From Bacteroidota bacterium (GTDB lineage: Bacteria; Bacteroidota; Bacteroidia; UKL13-3), in contig JAIXWD010000007.1 of the NCBI GenBank assembly GCA_027482225.1, positions 310,001 to 374,000 on the forward strand: DNA of 64,000 nucleotides, read 5' to 3'. Shown here piece after piece: positions 46,806 to 55,019 of the stretch. Each line of letters opens with the position of its first letter. The stretch's first letter is position 1. The position numbers and the translations under genes are program-made. Below the pieces are notes generated by a model. The model worked only from the letters and a program-made list of their open reading frames with translations, was not told where the DNA came from and made no database searches.

Positions 46806-47585
46806 ATGACGAAAGAAATAGAAAATATCAACCAGGTAATTGAGACTTACTTTAAAGCACATATAGATACCTCCATCGTTCCTGTAAAAGAATTAATGCA
46901 AGAGTTTATTGCAGCAGGTGTATTTAAAAAAGATGTGAAAAACGGCAAACCTATTCGTGATGTATTAAAACAACTTAACAAATCAAACGAGTTAGCTCAA
47001 ATACCCTATGCACATGCCATACAAAATGGCGATGATACTTACTGGTATTTTGTTCCTAAAGATGCTGAAAGACCAACTCAATTGTACAAACAAGAACCCG
47101 TTTCGAAAGAGCGATTGGAGTTGGAAAACAAACGTTTACTGAGCGATAAGTATTACGTTATGAATTTGTGTGATGAAGCCCTTAAACTAAAAGCCAAACG
47201 CCAAAAGAGATTTGATTTTTTAGTAGGCGATTTGCACAAGGACGGCAAAACAAGAACACAGTTACCGGTTGATGCATTTTACCATGATTTAAATTTAGTG
47301 ATTGAGTTTAAAGAAGCACCATTAGCTGAGCCTACCGAGTTTTTTAATAAATTAAATGTAAAAACGGTAAGTGGAATAAGCAGATCCAAACAGCGAGAAA
47401 AATACGACAGAGTTAAAGCAACTGAGTTACCTCAAAATGGTATTAAACTGATTGAAATCCCCTACTCTGTTTTTATATGTGATGAATTGAACAGAATAGT
47501 GAGGGATCATGAACAAGATTTAAAACGTGTTACTGATTTTTTAAAGCCTGAACAATACACCACTAAAATTGATAGTGTAGAATAA
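46806..47585 (+). CDS. Unrecognised protein with a PD-(D/E)XK nuclease-like core
   Basis: 259 residues, not a family I can name. Residues 1-100 look like a helical domain with VPVKELMQEFIAAGVFKKDVKNGKPIRDVLKQL. Then comes a core with KRFDFLVGDL, PVDAFYHDLNLVIEFKE (D156, E167, K169, the PD-(D/E)XK spacing), and SKQREKYDRVKATELPQNGIKLIEIPY, with Q196/R197 placed as in several nuclease families. No signal peptide. It stands between kdsD and a GNAT gene, neither related in function. May be a stand-alone restriction, repair or defence nuclease; the activity is inference. Confidence 0.55.
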   Translation: MTKEIENINQVIETYFKAHIDTSIVPVKELMQEFIAAGVFKKDVKNGKPIRDVLKQLNKSNELAQIPYAHAIQNGDDTYWYFVPKDAERPTQLYKQEPVSKERLELENKRLLSDKYYVMNLCDEALKLKAKRQKRFDFLVGDLHKDGKTRTQLPVDAFYHDLNLVIEFKEAPLAEPTEFFNKLNVKTVSGISRSKQREKYDRVKATELPQNGIKLIEIPYSVFICDELNRIVRDHEQDLKRVTDFLKPEQYTTKIDSVE

Positions 47586-47613
47586 TTAACTTATTGGCAT
47601 AAACTAAAAGTAC

Positions 47614-48162
47614 ATGACACACCAATTTTTAGTAACCACAGCAAGGCTTACATTAAGAGAGGTAGAAATAGGTGATCAACAAAAGATATTTGAGGGATTT
47701 TCAAATCCTATTGTAACCAAATACATGGACATCACCTATCCTACTTTTGAAGCTACAGCAGAACAAATGTTGTGGTACGAAACTAAACGTAAAAACGGGA
47801 CAGGTAACTCTTGGGCGGTTATTAATGAGCAACAAGAGTTTATTGGCGTAATAAGTACCTATAACTTGCACACCTTGCACAGAAGATGCGAAATTGGTTA
47901 TTGGTTTTTTCCTGAATATTGGGGTAAAGGTTATGGCAAAGAAAGTATGGACATACTTCTAAAAACCTTAGCCAAACAACAAAATATTCACCGCTTTATA
48001 GCTGAGGTTGAACCTGAAAACAAAGCTAGTGTTGCCCTACTTAATAGTTTGGGTTTTAAACGCGAAGCTGTTTTTAAAGAACATGAATTTAGAAATAACC
48101 AATTTGCCGATTTAGAAATTTGGGCCAAAATTATACAACTAAGAGCTAACAATTATTTATAA
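47614..48162 (+). CDS. GNAT N-acetyltransferase, RimJ/RimL type
   Basis: 182 residues. Acetyl-CoA-binding motif RRCEIGYWFFPEYWGKGYGKESMDILL (pyrophosphate loop RxxGxG/A) and the C-terminal EPENKASVALLNSLGFKREAVFKEHE typical of ribosomal-protein and related acetyltransferases. Acceptor unknown. Lies 24 nt before kdsA and 28 nt after the nuclease-like gene, so the three may form one unit. Confidence 0.88.
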   Translation: MTHQFLVTTARLTLREVEIGDQQKIFEGFSNPIVTKYMDITYPTFEATAEQMLWYETKRKNGTGNSWAVINEQQEFIGVISTYNLHTLHRRCEIGYWFFPEYWGKGYGKESMDILLKTLAKQQNIHRFIAEVEPENKASVALLNSLGFKREAVFKEHEFRNNQFADLEIWAKIIQLRANNYL

Positions 48163-48186
48163 ATTCGCCACACCAAAAAGCATAAC

Positions 48187-48987
48187 ATGAGTTTATACGA
48201 AAACATAAAAAACAATACCTTTTTAATTTCGGGACCTTGCATTATAGAGAACGAAACAATGGTAATGAACCTGGCTGAAAAAATCTCGAAGATTGCCGAA
48301 GAATTAAACCTTACTTATATATTTAAAGCCTCATTTGATAAAGCCAACCGCACTTCTGTTGATAGTTACCGCGGACATGGCATGAAAGAAGGTTTGCGTG
48401 TATTACAAAAAGTAAAAGATACTTTTGGATTACCCGTAACAACAGATATTCACGAAAGCTGGCAAGCTCCAGAGTTGGCTGAGGTAATTGATATTCTTCA
48501 GATACCTGCATTTCTATGCCGTCAAACAGATTTATTGGTGGAATGCGGTAAAACCAATCGCATTGTAAATATCAAGAAGGCACAATTTTTATCAGGTCAT
48601 GATATGATACATGCTGTTAAAAAAGTAGAAAATACAGGCAACAAACAAATTATGTTAACCGAGCGCGGAACCATGTTTGGCTATAACAATTTGGTGGTTG
48701 ATTTTAGAAACTTAGTAGATATGAAATCGTTTGGTTATCCGGTTTGTATGGATATAACACATAGTACCCAAAAACCTGGAGGTATGGGAGGTAAAAGTGG
48801 CGGTAACCGCGAATATGCCGTTTATTTAGCCAGTGCTGCAGCTGCAGTTGGGGTTGATGGTTTCTTTTTTGAAGTGCACGAAAACCCTGATGAAGCCTTG
48901 AGCGATGGTCCAAACATGATTGCTTTAAAAGACTTTAAACAGTTGTTGTTGGATAGTGTAGTGAAGTACAAAACAGGACTAAAATAA
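48187..48987 (+). CDS. kdsA: 3-deoxy-D-manno-octulosonate 8-phosphate synthase
   Basis: 266 residues. Condenses arabinose-5-phosphate with phosphoenolpyruvate, the second Kdo step. Motifs [57 protein letters not shown] and [11 protein letters not shown]. The N-terminal SGPCIIEN has Cys where E. coli KdsA has Asn, marking the metal-dependent class. Works with the KdsD encoded upstream. Strong terminator follows. Confidence 0.95.
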   Translation: MSLYENIKNNTFLISGPCIIENETMVMNLAEKISKIAEELNLTYIFKASFDKANRTSVDSYRGHGMKEGLRVLQKVKDTFGLPVTTDIHESWQAPELAEVIDILQIPAFLCRQTDLLVECGKTNRIVNIKKAQFLSGHDMIHAVKKVENTGNKQIMLTERGTMFGYNNLVVDFRNLVDMKSFGYPVCMDITHSTQKPGGMGGKSGGNREYAVYLASAAAAVGVDGFFFEVHENPDEALSDGPNMIALKDFKQLLLDSVVKYKTGLK

Positions 48988-49010
48988 TTGATTTGTAAAC
49001 CAATTTATTT

Positions 49011-49043
49011 AAAAAACGACCACCCAAAAATGGTCGTTTTTTT
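49011..49043 (+). terminator. Terminator after kdsA
   Basis: AAAAAACGACCA and TGGTCGTTTTTTT form a 10-12-bp stem around CCCAAAAA ending in seven T. It may also serve the convergent dps transcript through the A-rich left side. Confidence 0.85.
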
Positions 49044-49100
49044 ATTGCGGTTTATTATATCATTTATAAAGAAACATTCATGTAACATGGATAGCTTGGT

Positions 49101-49580
49101 CTATCTGTTTAAATACGAAGTATACATCCAAACCAATTTCTCTTGTTCTCTGATGTAATCACTCATTAACGCGCCTGTTCCATCATCTCCTGCATCATCA
49201 CTTAACAACAATAATTTACGTTCAATATTCAACATGGTACCAAAGGCATCAAGTACATGAGCAACTGCTTTTTTACCATCACTCACATTTTTTAACTCCT
49301 TCAATTGTGCTATTTTAATGTAATCGCTGTAAGCATGCACAGGTGTGTAACCAAGGGTTAAAATTCGTTCGGCTACCACATCAACTTTAATTACCAAGTC
49401 GTTGTAAAGCTCTTCAAACTTTAAATGTAATTCAAAAAACTTCTCTCCTTTTATGTTCCAATGAAAGCCTCTTGCATTCATGTAAAACATCTGATAATTA
49501 GCCAATAGCACATTTAACTCGTCAGCTAATTTTTTACATTTTTTGGTATCTAAACCAATGTGATTCATTTCTTTTTTCAT
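49101..49580 (-). CDS. dps: Dps-family ferritin-like DNA-protection protein
   Basis: 159 residues. Stores iron using peroxide and protects DNA in starvation or oxidative stress. Ferroxidase ligands H40 (RGFHWN), H52 (LHLKFEELY), D67 and E71 (VDVVAERI) have exactly the Dps spacing. The basic start MKKEMNHIGLDTKKCKK may contact DNA. Monocistronic, convergent on kdsA, divergent from a 60-residue membrane protein gene. Confidence 0.94.
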   Translation of the reverse strand: MKKEMNHIGLDTKKCKKLADELNVLLANYQMFYMNARGFHWNIKGEKFFELHLKFEELYNDLVIKVDVVAERILTLGYTPVHAYSDYIKIAQLKELKNVSDGKKAVAHVLDAFGTMLNIERKLLLLSDDAGDDGTGALMSDYIREQEKLVWMYTSYLNR

Positions 49581-49666
49581 ATGTGTTTTGTATTTATTGT
49601 GTCAGATATTTTACAGGGTTGGTATTAATAAATTATAGCACTAATATTGTGGCACAATTGGCAGTT

Positions 49667-49849
49667 ATGCAACCAACTACTGAACAAACCAAAGAGAAAC
49701 CACTTACTTGCCCAGTGCCGCACCCACAGCGTAAAAGCTTAATGGCCGTGTTAAAACGTATGGGCTGGATGGGATTCTTTTTCTTTCTCATAAAAGGTTT
49801 GCTTTGGCTAATTGTTCCTTATTTGGTAGCTAAAGGTTTTCTAAAATAA
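49667..49849 (+). CDS. Small single-pass membrane protein
   Basis: 60 residues from ATG 49667; the longer frame from 49583 has no family character in its first 28 residues. N-terminal hydrophilic part with CPVPHPQRKS, then one helix (MGFFFFLIKGLLWLIVPYLVA). I do not recognise a family. The length, start and membrane helix are credible; the expression is unproven. Divergent from dps. Confidence 0.5.
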   Translation: MQPTTEQTKEKPLTCPVPHPQRKSLMAVLKRMGWMGFFFFLIKGLLWLIVPYLVAKGFLK

Positions 49850-50051
49850 CCTATACAAAGTAGTTTCTAATTAACTTAATATCATATAATATATATCATT
49901 TATTAGGTTGATTTAGAATGACTTTCGTCACGACTCGCATCATTACATTTAATAGTATTCTCTTTTAAAAGATAAACTAAACCATTTTTCCTGATGCCTT
50001 TATTTATCCTATTTGTGCACTTTATATGCATTAATATCATATGTCATGTAT

Positions 50052-50059
50052 TACTTTTG
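50052..50059 (+). promoter_or_regulatory. -7 element (TACTTTTG) for nth
   Basis: Exact TAnnTTTG match, last base 6 nt before the ATG at 50065. An in-frame ATG at 50041 precedes it and would not be transcribed from here. Confidence 0.5.
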
Positions 50060-50064
50060 AATGC

Positions 50065-50703
50065 ATGACACGCAAAGAACGGTTTGAACATTTTATCAAT
50101 TATTTTAGCGAGCACCAACCCGAAGCAGAAACGGAGTTGTATTACGAAAATCCTTACCAATTATTGGTTGCAGTAATCTTATCGGCACAATGCACCGATA
50201 AACGCGTAAACATGGTAACACCCAATATTTTTAAACAATACCCTACCGTTGATTTATTGGCCGAAGCTACTTTTGATGATTTGTTTCCGATTATGCGTAG
50301 CATTAGTTACCCCAACAATAAAGCGAAACACCTTATTGGCATGGCACAAATGCTGGTTAAAGACTTTAATAGCGAGGTTCCAGAAAGTATTGATGATTTG
50401 GTAAAATTACCTGGTGTAGGACGTAAAACGGCAAACGTAATTGCCTCTGTGGTATACGATAAACCTGCTATGGCAGTTGATACCCATGTGTTTAGGGTAA
50501 GCGCCCGTTTGGGGTTAACCTTAAACGCCAAAACACCAAAACAAACGGAAGACCAATTGGTAAAACACATACCAGAAGAACATATTGCCAAAGCCCACCA
50601 TTGGCTTATTTTACATGGCAGGTATGTTTGCTTGGCACGTAACCCAAAATGCCCCGAGTGCCAAATAAGTAGCTTTTGTAAGAGTTACAAGAAACCGAAG
50701 TAA
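50065..50703 (+). CDS. nth: Endonuclease III
   Basis: 213 residues from ATG 50065 (MTRKERFEHFINYF), supported by the -7 element position. Removes oxidised pyrimidines. The catalytic lysine is in LSAQCTDKRVN, the HhH in LPGVGRKTANVIASV, the catalytic Asp in AVDTHVFRVSARLGL. The C-terminal [4Fe-4S] loop follows Cx6Cx2Cx5C (CLARNPKCPECQISSFC). Converges with the MFS gene 13 nt away. Confidence 0.95.
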   Translation: MTRKERFEHFINYFSEHQPEAETELYYENPYQLLVAVILSAQCTDKRVNMVTPNIFKQYPTVDLLAEATFDDLFPIMRSISYPNNKAKHLIGMAQMLVKDFNSEVPESIDDLVKLPGVGRKTANVIASVVYDKPAMAVDTHVFRVSARLGLTLNAKTPKQTEDQLVKHIPEEHIAKAHHWLILHGRYVCLARNPKCPECQISSFCKSYKKPK

Positions 50704-50716
50704 TGTCATCCTATTC

Positions 50717-51964
50717 TTAATCTTTAGGATAGGCAAATTTTTTAAGTTGTGGTGCTTTAATGGATGTAAAACCAACCACCAAAAGTGTCATACAGCCACC
50801 AAATATAACAGACGGAACTGTACCTAATAAACGTGCTGCAAGTCCGCTTTCAAATGCACCAATTTCGTTTGATGAACCAATAAACATGGTATTTACAGCA
50901 GATACTCGTCCACGCATCTCATCAGGGGTTTGTAGTTGCAAAATATTGCTGCGTATAACCACACTTACACTATCAAAAGCGCCACTTAAAAACAACATTA
51001 ACAACGACAAATAAAATGATGTACTGAGTGCAAAACCTATCATACAGAAACCAAATGCACCAACACAAATGAGCAACACAATGCCTGGCTTTTGAATTGG
51101 TGCACGCATAGATAACCACAACATGGTAATGCTTGCCCCAAGCGAAGGTGCTGCTCTTAAAAACCCTAAACCTTGCGGACCTACTTGCAATATTTCGTTG
51201 GCAAAAACAGGAAGTAAGGCCACTGCCCCACCAAACAATACAGCAAACAAATCGAGGCTAATGGCACTTAAAACCACCTTGTTATTAAACACAAACTTCA
51301 ACCCTACTTTTAATCGGTCGGCTATACTTTCGTTGCCCATTTTGCTGGCAATAGATTTTGGTTTGATGTTGAGCATAGCTACCAAAGCCAATATGATAAA
51401 AAATAAAACAACCAAAAATGTTGGTGTAATACCCATCCATGCGTATAATAAGCCACCAAGTGCTGGCCCAACAATGGCGGCCATTTGCCACGCACTGCTA
51501 TTTAATGTTGATGCAGTTACCAATTGTTCTTTTTGAACCAACTGAACAATAAAACTAAATCCTGCAGGTGCATAAAAACCGCGTGCAAAACCACTTAAAA
51601 ATATAAAAAGATACATGGTATTTACACTCCAACTTTCATTAAAACCAAATACAAATAAATCGCTGCTGGCAAGTGTTAATCCCATGGAGCAAAACAACAA
51701 TACCCAAATGCTGTTGGCCAGTATTTTTCTTTTGCTGCTTATATCGGCAACATGACCTGCATACAATGCAATACTTAGTGCAGGTATGGCTTCGGCTAAA
51801 CCAATTAAACCAAGTGATAAAGGATCTTGTGTAAGTTTATAAATATGCCAACCTGCTATAACAGCCTGTATTTGTAGGGCTATGGTTAAACATACACGTG
51901 TGGTTAAAAATAATTTAAACTCTTTGTTTTTAAGAGGTAATAAACGCGTGTTGTTTAAACTCAT
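50717..51964 (-). CDS. MFS transporter (drug or siderophore exporter type)
   Basis: 415 residues, twelve membrane segments, MFS_3-like. Motifs include LIGLAEAIPALSIALYAGHVADISSKRK, FLSGFARGFYAPAGFSFIVQL, QMAAIVGPALGGLLYAWMG and LFLSGAFDSVSVVIRSNILQLQTPDEMRGRVSAVNTMFIGSSNEIG (EntS-like). The exported substrate is not predictable. Its start overlaps the stop of the LTA-synthase-like gene by 4 nt (ATGA), so translation is coupled. Confidence 0.86.
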   Translation of the reverse strand: MSLNNTRLLPLKNKEFKLFLTTRVCLTIALQIQAVIAGWHIYKLTQDPLSLGLIGLAEAIPALSIALYAGHVADISSKRKILANSIWVLLFCSMGLTLASSDLFVFGFNESWSVNTMYLFIFLSGFARGFYAPAGFSFIVQLVQKEQLVTASTLNSSAWQMAAIVGPALGGLLYAWMGITPTFLVVLFFIILALVAMLNIKPKSIASKMGNESIADRLKVGLKFVFNNKVVLSAISLDLFAVLFGGAVALLPVFANEILQVGPQGLGFLRAAPSLGASITMLWLSMRAPIQKPGIVLLICVGAFGFCMIGFALSTSFYLSLLMLFLSGAFDSVSVVIRSNILQLQTPDEMRGRVSAVNTMFIGSSNEIGAFESGLAARLLGTVPSVIFGGCMTLLVVGFTSIKAPQLKKFAYPKD

Positions 51965-53817
51965 CGGCTTAAATATTCGTTGTAATAAACTTGTTGATAG
52001 GCCCGTGCTTGTTTAATCATCTTTAAACTATCAGAACCTACACTCATAATCAATCTTTTTGATTGTTGATCAAACGATACATAACCGTTTGATTTTACCA
52101 ATCCAATGCCATCATCAAAAGTATAAGATGCCATGCCTAATTGTGCGGTATCAAATAAATTAACACCCCAAGTAAACGAATGTTTTTTTACGCCCAACAT
52201 GGCTAATATGCTTGGCGCTAAATCTGTTTGTTGTCCAACCTTGTGAACTTGTAAACCTTTAATAGCAGGGTTTAAAGCGCCACCTGTAATTAGTAATGGT
52301 ATATGAAACCTTGCAGGCTCGTATGGTTGACGGTTTAATGGTTCTTGGTGAGCGTGATCGGGTAAAATGATAATTAACGTGTTGTTGTACCAAGGTTGTT
52401 GTTTGGCTTGTGCCATAAAATCACCCAAACATTTATCCGAAAAATGAACGGAATTTTTATACAAATCAGCCTGACTTGTTCCTGTATAATTGCTCTTATG
52501 TGGCACGTTGTATGGCTCGTGGCTACTTAAAGTAAGGGCAGTTACAAATTTAGGTGATGGTGATTTAGGAAACTCTTCCAATACCTTCTTGTACAATTCA
52601 TCATCGTGTACACCCCAATTTTCAGGAAGTATGAGTTTGTTAAATTGATGAATATCTACAATGTTATTGTAACCGCTGTTTATCCAATAAGCTTTCATGT
52701 TAGCAAACTCTGATTCGCCACCATAGATAAATTTACTGTTGTAACCCAACGCTTTCAGGGATTTTGGCAACGCAGGTAAGTTGCTAAATTTTTGTAGTTT
52801 ATTAATAATTGAACTTTTTGCCAATGCAGGTTGCGCACTTATAATGGATGCCAAACCTTTATCTGTTCGGTTGCCATTGGCATAAAAATTTACAAAGGTT
52901 AAACCCTCATTTGCCAATGCATTTAGGTTAGGTGAAACAGCAGCCTCGCCCCCAGTAAAACCAACCACATCAGCCGACCATCCTTCAAGTATCACCAATA
53001 AAATATCGGGGTTGGTTTGGGTTGATACCTGAAAAGAATTTTGGGTTGATGTAGAAGAACCCATTAACTCATTAACTATTTGTTCTGCTTCTATGTTAGG
53101 TAAAAAAGCATAGGGATTTTTCTTTTCATCCTCCGTGTTATCGGCTAACGAAGCAATAAAATTCCAAGTGGTATTTACGGCACAATGATTTAAAAAAGGT
53201 TTATCACTATAGTAAGCAAAACTTTGGTTAATTGGCGACATTCCAACATTACCTCGAATCATTAAAAATGTAATTGCCCCAACAACTATAAAAACAATTG
53301 GCGCTAACCATGCTTTTACTGACAGCCCTAACTCTTTAAATTTAAGAGGTAAATTAGTATAGGTTATTTTAACAATAAAGGTGGTTAACAAACCAAAGAA
53401 TATTATTTTACCCCAAGAAATACCACTGCTAAAACTAAACATCTCTTTCGGAAATTTCGCAAAAGAGGATGCATAAGCATTAAGTTTTTGTCCCCAAAAC
53501 GCATAAAGCTCAGCATCAATAATTGTAAGTAATGATACAACTAATAGCATCGTAAAGTTGTAAAATGTAAATACATAATCAACCCATTTTACTTTTACAT
53601 ATTGGGCTATTAACCATAACAAAAAAGGAAAAACACTTAGGTAAGCAGCCGTTGATAAATCTAAACGTAAACCATGTACAAAAGATAAAGCTAACTCAGT
53701 AAATGGAATGGATGAAGCCATTTTAAGATTAAACAGGATAAATAAAAATCGCATCAACGTGAACATCACCATCCAAAATCCGATGTAACTCGCAAAAAAT
53801 TCGATTTGTTTTTTCAC
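51961..53817 (-). CDS. LTA-synthase/OpgB-like membrane sulfatase-fold transferase
   Basis: 618 residues. Five N-terminal membrane helices (to about residue 195) and a periplasmic alkaline-phosphatase-fold domain. Metal-site motifs: LLVILEGWSADVVGFTGGEAA (Glu ligand), NGNRTDKGLASIIS (catalytic Thr in RTDKG), and LIIILPDHAHQEP (Asp/His ligands). Family members transfer glycerol phosphate or phosphoethanolamine to lipoteichoic acid, glucans or lipid A. In a Gram-negative such as this, the acceptor is more likely an envelope glycan or lipid A (inference). Confidence 0.83.
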   Translation of the reverse strand: MKKQIEFFASYIGFWMVMFTLMRFLFILFNLKMASSIPFTELALSFVHGLRLDLSTAAYLSVFPFLLWLIAQYVKVKWVDYVFTFYNFTMLLVVSLLTIIDAELYAFWGQKLNAYASSFAKFPKEMFSFSSGISWGKIIFFGLLTTFIVKITYTNLPLKFKELGLSVKAWLAPIVFIVVGAITFLMIRGNVGMSPINQSFAYYSDKPFLNHCAVNTTWNFIASLADNTEDEKKNPYAFLPNIEAEQIVNELMGSSTSTQNSFQVSTQTNPDILLVILEGWSADVVGFTGGEAAVSPNLNALANEGLTFVNFYANGNRTDKGLASIISAQPALAKSSIINKLQKFSNLPALPKSLKALGYNSKFIYGGESEFANMKAYWINSGYNNIVDIHQFNKLILPENWGVHDDELYKKVLEEFPKSPSPKFVTALTLSSHEPYNVPHKSNYTGTSQADLYKNSVHFSDKCLGDFMAQAKQQPWYNNTLIIILPDHAHQEPLNRQPYEPARFHIPLLITGGALNPAIKGLQVHKVGQQTDLAPSILAMLGVKKHSFTWGVNLFDTAQLGMASYTFDDGIGLVKSNGYVSFDQQSKRLIMSVGSDSLKMIKQARAYQQVYYNEYLSR

Positions 53818-53893
53818 TGTTATTATTTGATATAAGATTAGGTCTTATTGTTTATTCAAACCACATTTAACTTGGCTCATGTTAAACGTGTTA

Positions 53894-54985
53894 TTATTTA
53901 ACACCACGCTTGTTTAGTTCTTTCTGATACTTACGTGCATTTATTTGGTGTTGGGTAAAATTAGCAGCAAAGTTATGATAACCACTGAAATCCTCCTTAG
54001 CGCAAAAGTATATAAACTTATGTTCTTTAAAATTTAAAACCGCATTAAGCGCTGCTTTACCTGGCACACAAATTGGCCCGGGAGGTAACCCTTTATTTTT
54101 ATACGTGTTGTATGGCGATTCGATATTTAACATTTCTCCTGCCACACGTTTAATGGTATTATCGTTCATGGCAAAAATAATGGTTGGGTCGGCTTGTAAA
54201 GGCATACCCAAACGTAACCTGTTTATGTAAGCACCCGCAACAACAGGCATTTCATCAGTCAAATAAGTTTCTTTTTGCACAATAGATGCCAACACACTTA
54301 CCTCTGCTTTACTTAATTTGGTATTTGCTAATCTTGCTGTTCTATCGGCATTCCAAAAATTGCTATACTCTGTTTCCATGCGCTTTAATAGTTTAGGCGC
54401 TGAGGTTGTCCAATAAAAATTATAGGTATTTGGTATAAAAAGTGAAACAATGTTCTCGGTATTAAACCCAACTGATGCGCAGTAAGCAGAATCGTTGAGC
54501 AAACCTAACAATTCAATACTATCTGCCTCCAATTGAGTGGCCCAAAAAGAAACCAAATCTTCTTTACGTTGCGCGTATTTAAATGTTACATCAAGTGGTG
54601 TTTGTTTTCCACTAACAAGCAAACGCAATAAAGCTAAGTTATTCATTCCATCTACCACTTCGTATCTGCCGGGTTTTATTAGCGAAGAATAGCCAGTTAA
54701 ATGAGCAAATCTAAAAAAAGCATCGGTGTTGTTAAGCAGTTCGGTTTGTTTAATTAGTAAGGCATTTTCATCAATAGATTTATTGCTATAAACTAATACA
54801 TAACCCTTTTTTCCTGCCTCTAAATTGATGTTATCAGCCAAAACATCTTCATAAATTTTAATACCAGCAGCTATCAATAACAAAAAAACAAAACTGAGCG
54901 TTACCCATAATACTGTTTTAACTGTTTTAGATTTGGGTTTTGTTTTTGATTTGGTTTTACCTTTTGCTTTACCGGCCGCATTCAT
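53894..54985 (-). CDS. mltG: Endolytic peptidoglycan transglycosylase MltG
   Basis: 363 residues. Cleaves nascent glycan strands to set chain length. A Lys-rich start (KAKGKTKSKTKPKSK) precedes one membrane helix (VLWVTLSFVFLLLIAAGIKIY), then a LysM-like subdomain and the YceG core with ASIVQKETYLTDEMPVVAGAYINRLRLGMPLQADPTI (catalytic Glu in QKET) and NTYKNKGLPPGPICVPGKAAL. Inner-membrane anchored, periplasmic. 34 nt after the cytochrome gene. Confidence 0.95.
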   Translation of the reverse strand: MNAAGKAKGKTKSKTKPKSKTVKTVLWVTLSFVFLLLIAAGIKIYEDVLADNINLEAGKKGYVLVYSNKSIDENALLIKQTELLNNTDAFFRFAHLTGYSSLIKPGRYEVVDGMNNLALLRLLVSGKQTPLDVTFKYAQRKEDLVSFWATQLEADSIELLGLLNDSAYCASVGFNTENIVSLFIPNTYNFYWTTSAPKLLKRMETEYSNFWNADRTARLANTKLSKAEVSVLASIVQKETYLTDEMPVVAGAYINRLRLGMPLQADPTIIFAMNDNTIKRVAGEMLNIESPYNTYKNKGLPPGPICVPGKAALNAVLNFKEHKFIYFCAKEDFSGYHNFAANFTQHQINARKYQKELNKRGVK

Positions 54986-55019
54986 ATGCTTGCGAACATA
55001 ACAATTTTGGGTGATGTTT

